Source: Lachnospiraceae bacterium (GTDB lineage: Bacteria > Bacillota > Clostridia > Lachnospirales > Lachnospiraceae). Taken from it: a stretch of DNA of 10,917 nucleotides. Positions 1 through 7,860 of the stretch are shown here, piece after piece. The first letter of the stretch is position 1, and every line of letters begins with the position of its first letter. Position numbers and translations under genes: made by a program. The stretch lies in contig JAILIO010000213.1 of assembly GCA_024695225.1 (NCBI GenBank), positions 1-10,917 of the forward strand, given 5' to 3'. Under the pieces are notes generated by a model. That model did no database searches and was not told where the DNA came from. It saw only the letters and a program-made list of their open reading frames with translations.

Positions 1-821
1 GAGAGGACGCTTCCGCCTTTCAAAAGCATGGAGGCTGCAAGGCAGCTCTTTCCCCCCGGGGCTGCGCAGAGGTCCAAAACCTTTTCACTGCCTGTCAGAT
101 GCAGGGCTTTTACCGCAAGGACCGAAGAGACATCCTGCACCGCAAAAGCGCCCTCCCGGTATCCCGGGATCTTCTTTACATCGCCTCCCCCGTGCATCTC
201 GTAAACATGATCGCAGAGGGGGCTCTGTTCCCATCCTTCAGGGATGCCATCTGAATAAAAATCCCTGTCGTAGATATTCACAGAGATCCCGTCTTTACAG
301 AGGAGAGCCCTGTATACCTCCTCCGCCCTGTCATCGCCCACATAAGCCCTTATAAGGGATGCAGGATATCCGGGCATGGAATACCGGGTTTCGGGATCCG
401 GCCATTCTATCTCGTCTTTATTCTCGGAAAGCTTTCTGAGCACTGCGTTTATAAAGCTCTTTACACCCGTAAAGCCCTTTTGTCCCGCCACCTCCACATA
501 GGAGTTTACAGTGGCTCTCCCCGGCACATCCATGAACAGTATCTCGTAAGCCCCTGCCCTGAGTATCTGCCTCACCACAGGTCTCTGGCTGTCCACACCC
601 CTCTTTGCGTACAGGGAGACAGCATAGTCCAGGGCTATCCTTGCGGAAGCAGTTCCAAGGCAGAGCCTGTTCAGGAAAGCCCTGTCTCTGCTGTCATCAA
701 AAGATAGTCCTGAAGATCTGTTCCTGAGGACTGTATTTACAAAGATGTCCTTCTTTTCGCTTTCGCACAGTATTTCAACTGCGGCCAGGCGGACTGCAGT
801 TCCGGCGCTTTCACCATTCAC
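1..821 (-). CDS. rsmB: 16S rRNA (cytosine-967-C5)-methyltransferase RsmB, 3' end cut by window
   Basis: RsmB (Sun/Fmu) uses S-adenosylmethionine to make m5C967 in 16S rRNA. About 273 codons are visible of a family length near 430-450. The N-terminal ~150 residues are a NusB-like RNA-binding domain, with recognisable segments such as DRAFLNRLCLGT and SFINAVLRK. The SAM-binding motif VLDLCAAPGGK ends at residue 258, almost the same place as in E. coli. The two catalytic cysteines of RNA m5C methyltransferases lie beyond the window edge and cannot be checked. The start chosen is GTG at 821-819, which overlaps the fmt stop as GTGA; no good Shine-Dalgarno precedes it, so translation is probably coupled to fmt. 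The reading frame is open from there to position 1. Family assignment is seen directly in the translation; the exact target base is inferred from the family. Confidence 0.93.
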   Translation of the reverse strand, partial: MNGESAGTAVRLAAVEILCESEKKDIFVNTVLRNRSSGLSFDDSRDRAFLNRLCLGTASARIALDYAVSLYAKRGVDSQRPVVRQILRAGAYEILFMDVPGRATVNSYVEVAGQKGFTGVKSFINAVLRKLSENKDEIEWPDPETRYSMPGYPASLIRAYVGDDRAEEVYRALLCKDGISVNIYDRDFYSDGIPEGWEQSPLCDHVYEMHGGGDVKKIPGYREGAFAVQDVSSVLAVKALHLTGSEKVLDLCAAPGGKSCLAASMLLKGGSVL

Positions 822-1768
822 TGAAGCACCGTCCCGGTCTCCACCCTGAAACCTCTGAGGAAATCAGCCACATCCATCTCTTTCCGTCCTTCCATCTGTA
901 CCCTGGTGACCGAGAGAACAGTCCCTTCCCCGCAGAGTACTTCCAGAACACCCTTGTCTGCTTTGAGCACAGTCCCGGTCTCAAGATTTCCGGTTTCTTC
1001 TTTACTCCTATCACAGACCATAGCGCCTTTTATCTTGAGAACCCTGCCTGACAGAGTGGTGCCGGCCCCGGGCTTTGGCAGAAGTCCTCTCACCTGTCTC
1101 TCTATGGCATCCGCAGTTCTGTCCCACCGTATCACCGCATCAGATCTGTCCAGCATGTGGGCATATGAGGCTTTTTCATCCTCCTGTGGCACAGGCACAA
1201 GAGTGCCGTCTGCTATCCCGGCTACGGACCTTGCCATCAGATCAGCCCCCATGGTTGAGAGACGGTTCCTCAGGGACTCCCCTGTGTCATCACTTTTTAT
1301 CTCCGTGGTTTCACAGGCGTAGACAGGTCCTGTATCAAGACCCTTTTCCATCTTCATAATGGATATCCCGGTGATGTCACATCCGTCCATGAGGCTCCGC
1401 TCTATGGGTGCAGCACCTCTGTACTTGGGAAGTATGGAGGCATGAATGTTCACACATCCGTATTTGGGTATATCCAGTATCTCCTGGGACAGTATCTGTC
1501 CGTAGGCGCATACCACAAACATCTCTGCCCCCAGGGATCTGAGTTTCTCTATGGTATCCCCTTCATTCTTTATCTTTTCCGGCTTTAAGATGTTTTCTAT
1601 GCCAAGCCTTTCAGCCTCTGCTGATACAGGGCTTTTTGAAAATGATCTTCCCCTCCCCTTCTGTCTGTCAGGCTGGGTCACCACGCATACCACATCATAG
1701 CCATCTTCGCACAGACGCCTGAGAGATGGCACGGCAAATTCAGGCGTTCCCATAAAGACTATCTTCAT
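818..1768 (-). CDS. fmt: Methionyl-tRNA formyltransferase
   Basis: Transfers a formyl group from 10-formyltetrahydrofolate to Met-tRNA(fMet), making the bacterial initiator. The 316 residues match the family length (E. coli 315). The N-terminal catalytic domain opens MKIVFMGTPEFAVPSL; the tRNA-contacting loop around residues 32-48 (QPDRQKGRGR) is present; the active-site segment NIHASILPKYRGAAPI gives Asn107 and His109, and GLDTGPV gives Asp145, the expected catalytic triad. The C-terminal OB-like domain (from about residue 205) is intact. The ATG at 1768-1766 overlaps the def stop as ATGA, and GGGGAAGG lies 6 bases upstream. It sits directly after def, whose product removes the same formyl group, and before rsmB. 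Nothing unusual is seen. Confidence 0.97.
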   Translation of the reverse strand: MKIVFMGTPEFAVPSLRRLCEDGYDVVCVVTQPDRQKGRGRSFSKSPVSAEAERLGIENILKPEKIKNEGDTIEKLRSLGAEMFVVCAYGQILSQEILDIPKYGCVNIHASILPKYRGAAPIERSLMDGCDITGISIMKMEKGLDTGPVYACETTEIKSDDTGESLRNRLSTMGADLMARSVAGIADGTLVPVPQEDEKASYAHMLDRSDAVIRWDRTADAIERQVRGLLPKPGAGTTLSGRVLKIKGAMVCDRSKEETGNLETGTVLKADKGVLEVLCGEGTVLSVTRVQMEGRKEMDVADFLRGFRVETGTVLQ

Positions 1769-2268
1769 TCCGATCCTTCCCCGTTTTCTTCGTTCTGATC
1801 GATCAGATCCTGTACATCCATCAGATCCCCTTCCATAAATTCCGTATACATATGGCCGTCCAAATGATCTATCTCATGCACCATGGCCCTTGCAAGCAGT
1901 TCAGTCCCCTCGTACTCCACAGGCTCCATATCCCTGTTGAGAGCTTTCACCTTCACATGATTTGGTCTCTTCACCATTGCCACTTTTCCGGGAAGAGAAA
2001 GACAGCCCTCTGTGCCTTCCTGCTCCCCGTCGGTCTCAGTTATAACAGGGTTTATCAGGACCATGGGATCTTCACCTGTCACATCAATGACCGCGATCCT
2101 CTTCAATATGCCCACCTGGGGGGCGGCAAGCCCCACTCCGTCTGCGTCATACATGGTCTCAAACATATCATCTATAAGGGATGAGATCCTGGGGGTCATT
2201 TCTTTCACCTCTTTGCATCTGCTGGAAAGAATATCATCCCCGTATATTCGTATATTTCTAAGCGCCAT
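1765..2268 (-). CDS. def: Peptide deformylase
   Basis: Metalloenzyme that removes the N-formyl group from nascent proteins. The 167 residues are close to E. coli Def (169). All three signature motifs are present: motif I GVGLAAPQVG (residues 44-53), motif II EGCLSLP (87-93) with metal ligand Cys89, and motif III HEIDH (131-135) with metal ligands His131 and His135 and catalytic Glu132. The short motif II without insertions fits a type 1 enzyme. The C-terminal tail is acidic and probably disordered. The start is supported by a consensus Shine-Dalgarno 5 bases upstream. It is separated from priA by 39 bases and overlaps fmt by 4 bases, so the formylation and deformylation enzymes are probably co-translated. 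Confidence 0.97.
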   Translation of the reverse strand: MALRNIRIYGDDILSSRCKEVKEMTPRISSLIDDMFETMYDADGVGLAAPQVGILKRIAVIDVTGEDPMVLINPVITETDGEQEGTEGCLSLPGKVAMVKRPNHVKVKALNRDMEPVEYEGTELLARAMVHEIDHLDGHMYTEFMEGDLMDVQDLIDQNEENGEGSE

Positions 2269-2273
2269 TTTCC

Positions 2274-2279
2274 CCTCCT
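2274..2279 (-). promoter_or_regulatory. Ribosome binding site of def (AGGAGG)
   Basis: A full consensus AGGAGG lies 5 bases before the def ATG. It is the strongest site among the junctions downstream of recJ and the only one there sitting in a real gap (priA to def, 39 bases), suggesting independent ribosome loading on def rather than coupling to priA. Confidence 0.85.
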
Positions 2280-2307
2280 GTTGTTGTTTACGGCCTGTGC
2301 CGCCTGT

Positions 2308-4524
2308 TTACCATGTTCCCATGGGATCGAAGTCGTATTGCACATCCGTATCCCTGATCTCCAGTTCCTTTGTCTTCTCCTCACATCTGTCCCGTATATC
2401 TGTGAGTTTCTCATAATCGCCGCTTTTTATATAGATCGCAAACCTGTATCTGTCGTTTATGTACGAAATCCCCGCGGGTGAAGGTCCGATCACACTTACG
2501 CCGTCAACCTTTGAAACCTCCGCCAGCGCTTCTGACAGCTGAGCGCCCCTCTCCCTGCTTCCGGACACGATGAGCATCGACAGCATATGTCCCACAGGGG
2601 GATAAAACAAAAGTTTTCTGTATTGTATCTCATCCCTGTAGAAAGCTTCATAATCCTGTGATGCCGCATCCTTTATGGCATAGGAATCCGGACTGTATGT
2701 CTGTATGACAACGCTTCCTGCTTTCTGTCCTCTCCCGGCTCTTCCCGCAGCCTGGGTCAGAAGATCAAAGGTCCGCTCGCCTCCCCTGAAATCCCCTGTA
2801 TACAGAGACATATCCGCAGCCAGTATCCCCATGAGAGTCACATCGGGAAAATCATGGCCCTTTACGATCATCTGGGTGCCGATGAGAAAATCAGCCTCGT
2901 GATCGGCAAATCTCTGGAGGATCTTTTCATAGCTTCCCTTTGTGGATGTGGTGTCCCCGTCCATTCTAAGGGTCCTGCATTTGGGAAAAAGTTCCCGGAC
3001 AAGATTTTCTATCTTCTCTGTCCCGGCTTTAAAACCCATAAGGTATTTGGAACCGCATTCGGGGCAGACCGGAGCCCTTTTCTCGGAGTACCCGCAATAA
3101 TGACACCTCATAAAACTTTCCCCGTGCTGGGTAAGGCTGACATCGCAGTGGGGGCATTTGCAGACATAACCGCAGGCTCTGCATGATACAAAACCCGCAA
3201 CCCCTCTCCTGTTCAAAAACAGCATCCCCTGGCTGTGGTCCTTGAGGGTTTCCTCCATGCGCTCCCTCAGCAGTCTGCTGAAGGGGGACATATTCCCGGA
3301 CTTAAGTTCGCTTCGCATGTCCACCACAGACACCTCGGGAAGCGAACCCCCGGTGAGTCTCTCTGTCATGGTAAAGAGCTTATATTCACCCTTCTGAACC
3401 CCGTATCCCGCCTCCATTGAAGGCGTGGCGCTGCCAAGTACAAGAGAAGCCCCCCTCATCCTGCAGAGTTCTGCGGCGGTCTCCCTGGTGTGGTATCTGG
3501 GAGGTGACTGGCTCTTGTAACTGGTCTCATGTTCCTCGTCAATGATCACTGCGCCCAGACGGGGAAAGGGTGTGAAAAGAGCTGACCTGGGGCCTATGAC
3601 CACGGAGGCTTCCCCCGCCTTTGCCTTTTGTATCCGGGAATACCTCTCCCCGGGGGTCATTGATGAGTTGAGAACGATCACCCTGTCTCCGAATCTTCTG
3701 TAAAAGCGCACCAGCGTCTGGAATGTAAGGGCGATCTCAGGTATGAGCATTATGGTCTGCAGACCTGCCTCGTCCAGTTTCTCTGCGATACCCAGATAAA
3801 CCTCTGTCTTGCCGCTGCCGGTGATACCGTGGATCAGATATTTCCCGGGATCCCCTGAAATGGTTTTCCCTGCCACCGTATCTATTATCTCCTGCTGTTC
3901 ACTGCTGAGAACAGGTCTCATACCTCCGGCAGCCCGGGTTTTAAATCCCTCTTCCCAGGTCTTTTCATTTATCTCAATGACTCCGGCCTTGTCAAGCACA
4001 CTTAAGGTACGGGCCGACACATGGAGTTTTCCCGTAAGCACCTCGTAAGGGAGGACGGGGTCTTCCATAAGGGAAGAGAGCGCCCGTTTCTTGGCATACC
4101 AGTGTTTCTTCTCATATTCTTCCAAAAGCCCGGTACAGTCTTCAGGCAGGGCCTTTAGGGATACCATCTTTCTGACTCTCACCCCCGACTTTGCCTTAAC
4201 GGGCATCACAGTGTGAAGCGCCTGTATCATGGTGCCGCCGTAATGTCTCTTTATCCACCCCGCTAGTCTTATGAGTATGTCATCCGCAGAGACTGCCTCC
4301 GGGTCTGCGCCTTCGATCTCTTTTATCCTGGAGGGATCTATGGCCGGGGTATCTGAAAGGGAGACCACATATCCTCTTATGATACGGCTGCCGTTCCCAA
4401 AAGGAACTTTGACAGCCGTACCTTCCACCACGCTCCCCACCAGTTCTTCCGGTATCAGATACTGGAAAGTCCTGTCCAGCCGGGAATGTGACACATCTAT
4501 TACGATATCCGCATATTCCGGCAT
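2308..4524 (-). CDS. priA: Primosomal protein N' (replication restart helicase PriA)
   Basis: PriA is a 3'-to-5' superfamily 2 helicase that recognises stalled or repaired forks and reloads the replisome. The 738 residues match the family (E. coli 732). The N-terminal DNA-binding domain spans about 1-110, followed by a winged-helix segment to about 200. Helicase motifs in order: Walker A GITGSGKT (233-240), DEEH (329-332), SATPS (365-369), motif V around GTQMIVKGHDF (549-559) and QAAGRAGR (591-598). The zinc-binding insertion has four CxxC pairs at 448/451, 457/460, 474/477 and 487/490, spaced almost as in E. coli. The ATG at 4524 shares one base with the murE stop (TAATG); GGAGAAG lies 11 bases upstream, rather far, so coupling to murE translation is likely. 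No missing residue or frameshift is seen. Confidence 0.97.
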   Translation of the reverse strand: MPEYADIVIDVSHSRLDRTFQYLIPEELVGSVVEGTAVKVPFGNGSRIIRGYVVSLSDTPAIDPSRIKEIEGADPEAVSADDILIRLAGWIKRHYGGTMIQALHTVMPVKAKSGVRVRKMVSLKALPEDCTGLLEEYEKKHWYAKKRALSSLMEDPVLPYEVLTGKLHVSARTLSVLDKAGVIEINEKTWEEGFKTRAAGGMRPVLSSEQQEIIDTVAGKTISGDPGKYLIHGITGSGKTEVYLGIAEKLDEAGLQTIMLIPEIALTFQTLVRFYRRFGDRVIVLNSSMTPGERYSRIQKAKAGEASVVIGPRSALFTPFPRLGAVIIDEEHETSYKSQSPPRYHTRETAAELCRMRGASLVLGSATPSMEAGYGVQKGEYKLFTMTERLTGGSLPEVSVVDMRSELKSGNMSPFSRLLRERMEETLKDHSQGMLFLNRRGVAGFVSCRACGYVCKCPHCDVSLTQHGESFMRCHYCGYSEKRAPVCPECGSKYLMGFKAGTEKIENLVRELFPKCRTLRMDGDTTSTKGSYEKILQRFADHEADFLIGTQMIVKGHDFPDVTLMGILAADMSLYTGDFRGGERTFDLLTQAAGRAGRGQKAGSVVIQTYSPDSYAIKDAASQDYEAFYRDEIQYRKLLFYPPVGHMLSMLIVSGSRERGAQLSEALAEVSKVDGVSVIGPSPAGISYINDRYRFAIYIKSGDYEKLTDIRDRCEEKTKELEIRDTDVQYDFDPMGTW

Positions 4525-5990
4525 TAAGCTTTTATCTTCTCCATAAGTTCTTTCACAATGACCCTTTCATCCATGGGATATCTTTTACCCTTTATCTCCT
4601 GATAATCCTCATGACCTTTCCCCGCAAGGACTATAATATCCCCCTTCTCTGCATTCCTGAGGACCCAGTCTATGGCTTCCACCCTGTTCTCGATATCCAT
4701 ATGGCGGCCGCTGGTCTTCATTATCCCCTTCTTTATGTCGCTGATGATGGCGGCAGGTTCCTCAAACCTTGGGTTGTCTGAAGTAATGACCGTAAGATCC
4801 GCATATTTCCCGCTGACCTCGCCCATTTCAAATCTTCTGAGACTCGACCTGTTGCCCCCGCATCCAAAGAGACATACAAGGCGTTTAGGTTTGTATTCCT
4901 TGAGTGTCACCAGTAGATTCTCCAAAGCCATGGCATTGTGGGCGTAATCTATCAAAACATGGAAATCATCGGAAACCTCCACCGGCTCTATCCTGCCCTT
5001 CACATGGGTCTCTGCAAGAGCCGCCAGGATGTGGTCAAGTCCTATGTGCATGGCAGCTCCCAAAGCACAGGCAGACAGTGCATTATATACGCTGAAGAGC
5101 CCCGGATTGCACACATAGGCTTCAGTGTTCAGGATGCCCTCCATGCTGAATTCCATACCCAGTTCTCTTCCCTTCTTTTCAAACTTGAGATCCTTTGCTT
5201 TCAGGTCCGAAGGGCTATCTATGGAATAACTGACTATCTCGCAAGTATGCCCTTTAAGGACCTCGTCCAGGTAGTCGGAATCCGCATTCACTATACCTAT
5301 CCTGCACTGTCTGAACATCATGCTCTTGCACTCGATATAATCATTCATATCCCGGTGTTCCCCCGGTCCTATATGGTCAGGGGATATATTGGTCAGTATC
5401 CCGTAGTCAAACACAAAACCGTCTGTCCTGTGGAGCAGGAAGCCCTGGGAGGAAGCCTCCATCACCACGTGGGTGATCCCCTTTTCCACCATCTTCGCAA
5501 AATACTCCTGAAGGATGTAGGACTCCGGGGTGGTGTTTGGGGTATGCAGCACCTCATCCCCTATTATGGCTCCCACCGTGCCAATAAGCCCTGTTTTGTA
5601 TCCTGCCTTTTCCAGCATACCCCTGATCAGATAGGTTGTGGTGGTCTTCCCCTTTGTCCCGGTGACCCCCACCACCGTAAGCTTATCCGCAGGATGCCCG
5701 AACCAGGCTGCAGAAATGCATGCCAGAGCTTTCCTTGTGTCCGGAGTCTTCACATAGTGCACGGAATTGTCCCAGGTAGTCAGTTCTTCCGAATAAACTA
5801 TGACCCTGGCCCCCTCATCTATGGCTGATGACACGAACTCATGTGAATTGACCCTGTCCCCGTGTATGCAAATAAAAACGCACCCCGGCTTAACTTTTCT
5901 GGAATCATATACGATCCCGCTGACCACGGGATCCCCGTAACCCCTTGTAACATCGTAATCAAACCCTACCAACAATTCAGATAGTCTCAT
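4524..5990 (-). CDS. murE: UDP-N-acetylmuramoyl-tripeptide synthetase, MurE family (probably meso-diaminopimelate-adding)
   Basis: Cytoplasmic ATP-dependent Mur ligase adding the third stem amino acid to UDP-MurNAc-L-Ala-D-Glu. With the start chosen here it has 488 residues (E. coli 495). Seen in order: P-loop GVTGTKGKTTT (108-118), substrate motif TPNTTPES (150-157), EASSQG (178-183), a likely carbamylated Lys222, DYAHN (348-352), DNPRFEEP (405-412) and GKGHEDYQ (457-464). In the family DNPR marks diaminopimelate-type enzymes, against lysine-type ones. Two segments depart from the textbook form: SPDHIGPGEH replaces the usual RDHLDYH-like stretch, and GCGGNRSSLRR replaces GCGGDRDKGKR. This suggests a divergent subfamily, possibly a second MurE outside the cell-division cluster. 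MRLSELL at 5990 is preferred to ATG at 6011 because it matches the usual family N-terminus and has GGGAG 7 bases upstream. The start is 20 bases after the recJ stop. Confidence 0.88.
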   Translation of the reverse strand: MRLSELLVGFDYDVTRGYGDPVVSGIVYDSRKVKPGCVFICIHGDRVNSHEFVSSAIDEGARVIVYSEELTTWDNSVHYVKTPDTRKALACISAAWFGHPADKLTVVGVTGTKGKTTTTYLIRGMLEKAGYKTGLIGTVGAIIGDEVLHTPNTTPESYILQEYFAKMVEKGITHVVMEASSQGFLLHRTDGFVFDYGILTNISPDHIGPGEHRDMNDYIECKSMMFRQCRIGIVNADSDYLDEVLKGHTCEIVSYSIDSPSDLKAKDLKFEKKGRELGMEFSMEGILNTEAYVCNPGLFSVYNALSACALGAAMHIGLDHILAALAETHVKGRIEPVEVSDDFHVLIDYAHNAMALENLLVTLKEYKPKRLVCLFGCGGNRSSLRRFEMGEVSGKYADLTVITSDNPRFEEPAAIISDIKKGIMKTSGRHMDIENRVEAIDWVLRNAEKGDIIVLAGKGHEDYQEIKGKRYPMDERVIVKELMEKIKA

Positions 5991-5997
5991 CTCGTCA

Positions 5998-6002
5998 CTC
6001 CC
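5998..6002 (-). promoter_or_regulatory. Ribosome binding site deciding the murE start (GGGAG)
   Basis: GGGAG lies 7 bases before the ATG at 5990-5988. The upstream in-frame candidates, ATG at 6011 (overlapping the recJ stop as TGATG) and TTG at 6014, have no Shine-Dalgarno before them. This favours the shorter protein beginning MRLSELL. Confidence 0.7.
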
Positions 6003-6010
6003 ACATAACA

Positions 6011-7747
6011 TCAACAGTAATCTTTAAGTATTATCTCAACATCCTCCCTGCCGTTCCACTCGTTCACCTGGGCGGTATAGAAGATGGTGCATTTATTGTT
6101 GTGTTCCTTAAGGAACCCGTTAAATTCAGGGGCATCCCTGAATACAGTGAGCCCAACCTGTCCCTTGTCATCTTTCACAACGTACTTTCCCATTTTATCA
6201 TCTTTTCCGATAAAGCGCTTGAATTCCACACATACATCCTTCTGACCGAAGACCGGCCGGGGATTCCCTGTGCCGAACGGCTCCAGGCTGTCAAGTTCAC
6301 GGATAAGCCCCGCAGACAGATAAGATATGGGAAGAGCCACATCGATATAGGATTTTTCCACAAGGTCATTTTCAGACAGGCCGCTGTTATCATTCATGTT
6401 TTTTCTGAACAAACTCAGATTTTCTCTTTTCATGGACAGTCCGGCTGCCATCTTATGGCCTCCGAACTTTGTGAGAAGTTCTCCGAACTCCGTGATATGG
6501 CCGTACATGTCATAAGCTTCTATGCTCCTGCCGGAACCTTTTATCACATCACTTTCATCGGAATCCGTAAATATGAATACCGGACGGGAATATCTTTCCC
6601 TGACCCGTCCGGCGATTATCCCCGCAACCGATTCATGTATCCCGGGGATGTATATGCACAGCACCATGTCACTGCCCATTCCCTGCTGATCCACCGTCAG
6701 GATGGCTTTATTTATCCCCTCTTCAGTGAGTTTCTTTCTCTCATCATTTAAGGTCCTCAGATGTGCCGCTATCCCCGCGGCCCTCTCCCGATCTTCAGTG
6801 ATCAAAAGATCCAGCGCTTCAGAGGCTGCTTCAAGCCTGCCCGAAGCGTTTATGCAGGGACCCAGGACAAAACCAAGTGTATAGGCCGTGATACTCCCGG
6901 GTGAGAGGCTGCATGCATCAATAAGCGCCCTGAGGCCCGTACTCTCAGTATTGTTGATCATCTTAAGGCCTTCCTTTACGATGATCCTGTTGTCTGAGAC
7001 AAGGGGCATCACATCGCAGACTGTGGCGAGGGTCGCCGCTTCCATAAGGCTTTGCATGAGAGTCTTCTTTTCATTGTCAGACATGCCGCAGGCATCCATA
7101 AGTATCTCCGAAACCTTGAGTGCCACAACGGCGCCGCAGATCTCTTTAAATGAACTGCTGTCATCCTCCCTTTTGGGATCCACCACGATATCCGCAGGTG
7201 GAAGCCGGTAGTTCCTGTTTCCCGCAGAGTCCTCCGTATAGGGGACCTCATGGTGGTCTGTGACGATCACATACATGCCCAGGTCCTTTGCATGCTGCAC
7301 CTGATCGTAAGCGGCGATGCCGTTATCGCAGGTGAGGATAACCCCGTAACCCTCTTCAGCCGCCTTGTCGATCAGGGCTTCATTTATGCCATAGCCGTCC
7401 CTGATCCTGTGAGGGATATCCGCCGAACACTCTGCCCCCACAGCTGTAAGTGTTTTAAGATAAATGAAGGAGGAGCATACTCCGTCGACGTCGTAATCTC
7501 CTATCACCTTTATGCCGATCCCGTCCCCTATGGCATCCATCAGGGAAAAAGCGGCTTCCTCCGCATATTTAAGATCATAAGGAGATTCGATGTCGGAAAG
7601 CTTTCCATTGAGGAATCTGTCTATGTCATCATACTCTGTGATATCGCGGTTCCTGATGATCCTAGCTGTGACAGGATCGATGCCAAACCGCCGGGACAAG
7701 GCGTCAAAATCAGCTTTTTTCGTATGGACAAACCACTTTTTATTCAT
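6011..7747 (-). CDS. recJ: RecJ-type single-stranded-DNA-specific exonuclease (DHH/DHHA1 family)
   Basis: RecJ degrades single-stranded DNA 5' to 3' in recombination and repair using a two-metal DHH active site. The 578 residues match E. coli RecJ (577). Motifs seen: GDYDVDG (83-89), TCDNGI (139-144), TDHHE (163-167), ATVCDV with Asp245 (241-246), then the DHHA1 region with GPCINASGRL (296-305), KGSGRS (403-408) and GGHKMAAG (429-436), and a C-terminal OB-like domain from about 460. The metal-binding aspartates and the His pair are intact. The wording (GVCSSF after the first motif, GAVVALK instead of GAGVAFK) is off the canonical pattern and may mark a second RecJ-like paralog known in Clostridia. 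The ATG at 7747 has GGGAG 9 bases upstream. It follows pnp after 113 bases that hold a terminator-like hairpin, and is followed closely by murE. Confidence 0.9.
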   Translation of the reverse strand: MNKKWFVHTKKADFDALSRRFGIDPVTARIIRNRDITEYDDIDRFLNGKLSDIESPYDLKYAEEAAFSLMDAIGDGIGIKVIGDYDVDGVCSSFIYLKTLTAVGAECSADIPHRIRDGYGINEALIDKAAEEGYGVILTCDNGIAAYDQVQHAKDLGMYVIVTDHHEVPYTEDSAGNRNYRLPPADIVVDPKREDDSSSFKEICGAVVALKVSEILMDACGMSDNEKKTLMQSLMEAATLATVCDVMPLVSDNRIIVKEGLKMINNTESTGLRALIDACSLSPGSITAYTLGFVLGPCINASGRLEAASEALDLLITEDRERAAGIAAHLRTLNDERKKLTEEGINKAILTVDQQGMGSDMVLCIYIPGIHESVAGIIAGRVRERYSRPVFIFTDSDESDVIKGSGRSIEAYDMYGHITEFGELLTKFGGHKMAAGLSMKRENLSLFRKNMNDNSGLSENDLVEKSYIDVALPISYLSAGLIRELDSLEPFGTGNPRPVFGQKDVCVEFKRFIGKDDKMGKYVVKDDKGQVGLTVFRDAPEFNGFLKEHNNKCTIFYTAQVNEWNGREDVEIILKDYC

Positions 7748-7801
7748 TCTGCGTGTCTCCCTGTGCAGATGCGGTGATCGTATCTATCCCGTAATACCCT
7801 T

Positions 7802-7834
7802 ATATAACACACAGCCCGGGGTCATCCCCCGGGC
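7802..7834 (-). terminator. Terminator-like hairpin after pnp
   Basis: On the minus strand a perfect 8-bp GC-rich stem (7827-7834 with 7814-7821, loop of 5 at 7822-7826) begins 26 bases after the pnp stop. It is followed by TGTGTGTTATAT, which is U-rich but interrupted, so termination may be partial. A 3'-end-protecting or processing hairpin is an alternative. No convincing promoter for recJ is seen downstream of it. Confidence 0.55.
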
Positions 7835-7860
7835 CGTTCAGTTCAAGTCCTGTATCAGTA

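Noticed and set aside
811..1014. 67-residue minus-strand frame overlapping the fmt-rsmB junction
   Set aside because: Out of frame with both real genes and without recognisable content.
4938..5828. 296-residue plus-strand open frame opposite murE
   Set aside because: It lies wholly antisense to an intact, motif-complete murE, its product has no recognisable domain, and it has the Cys/His/Pro-rich look of a reversed coding frame.
5991..6014. Alternative murE starts at TTG 6014 or ATG 6011
   Set aside because: Neither has a Shine-Dalgarno, and the family N-terminus corresponds to MRLSELL at 5990. ATG 6011 remains possible through TGATG coupling to recJ.
7748..7800. Possible recJ promoter with -10 TACGAT
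   Set aside because: Only 4 of 6 matches at -10 and no -35 hexamer at a fitting distance.
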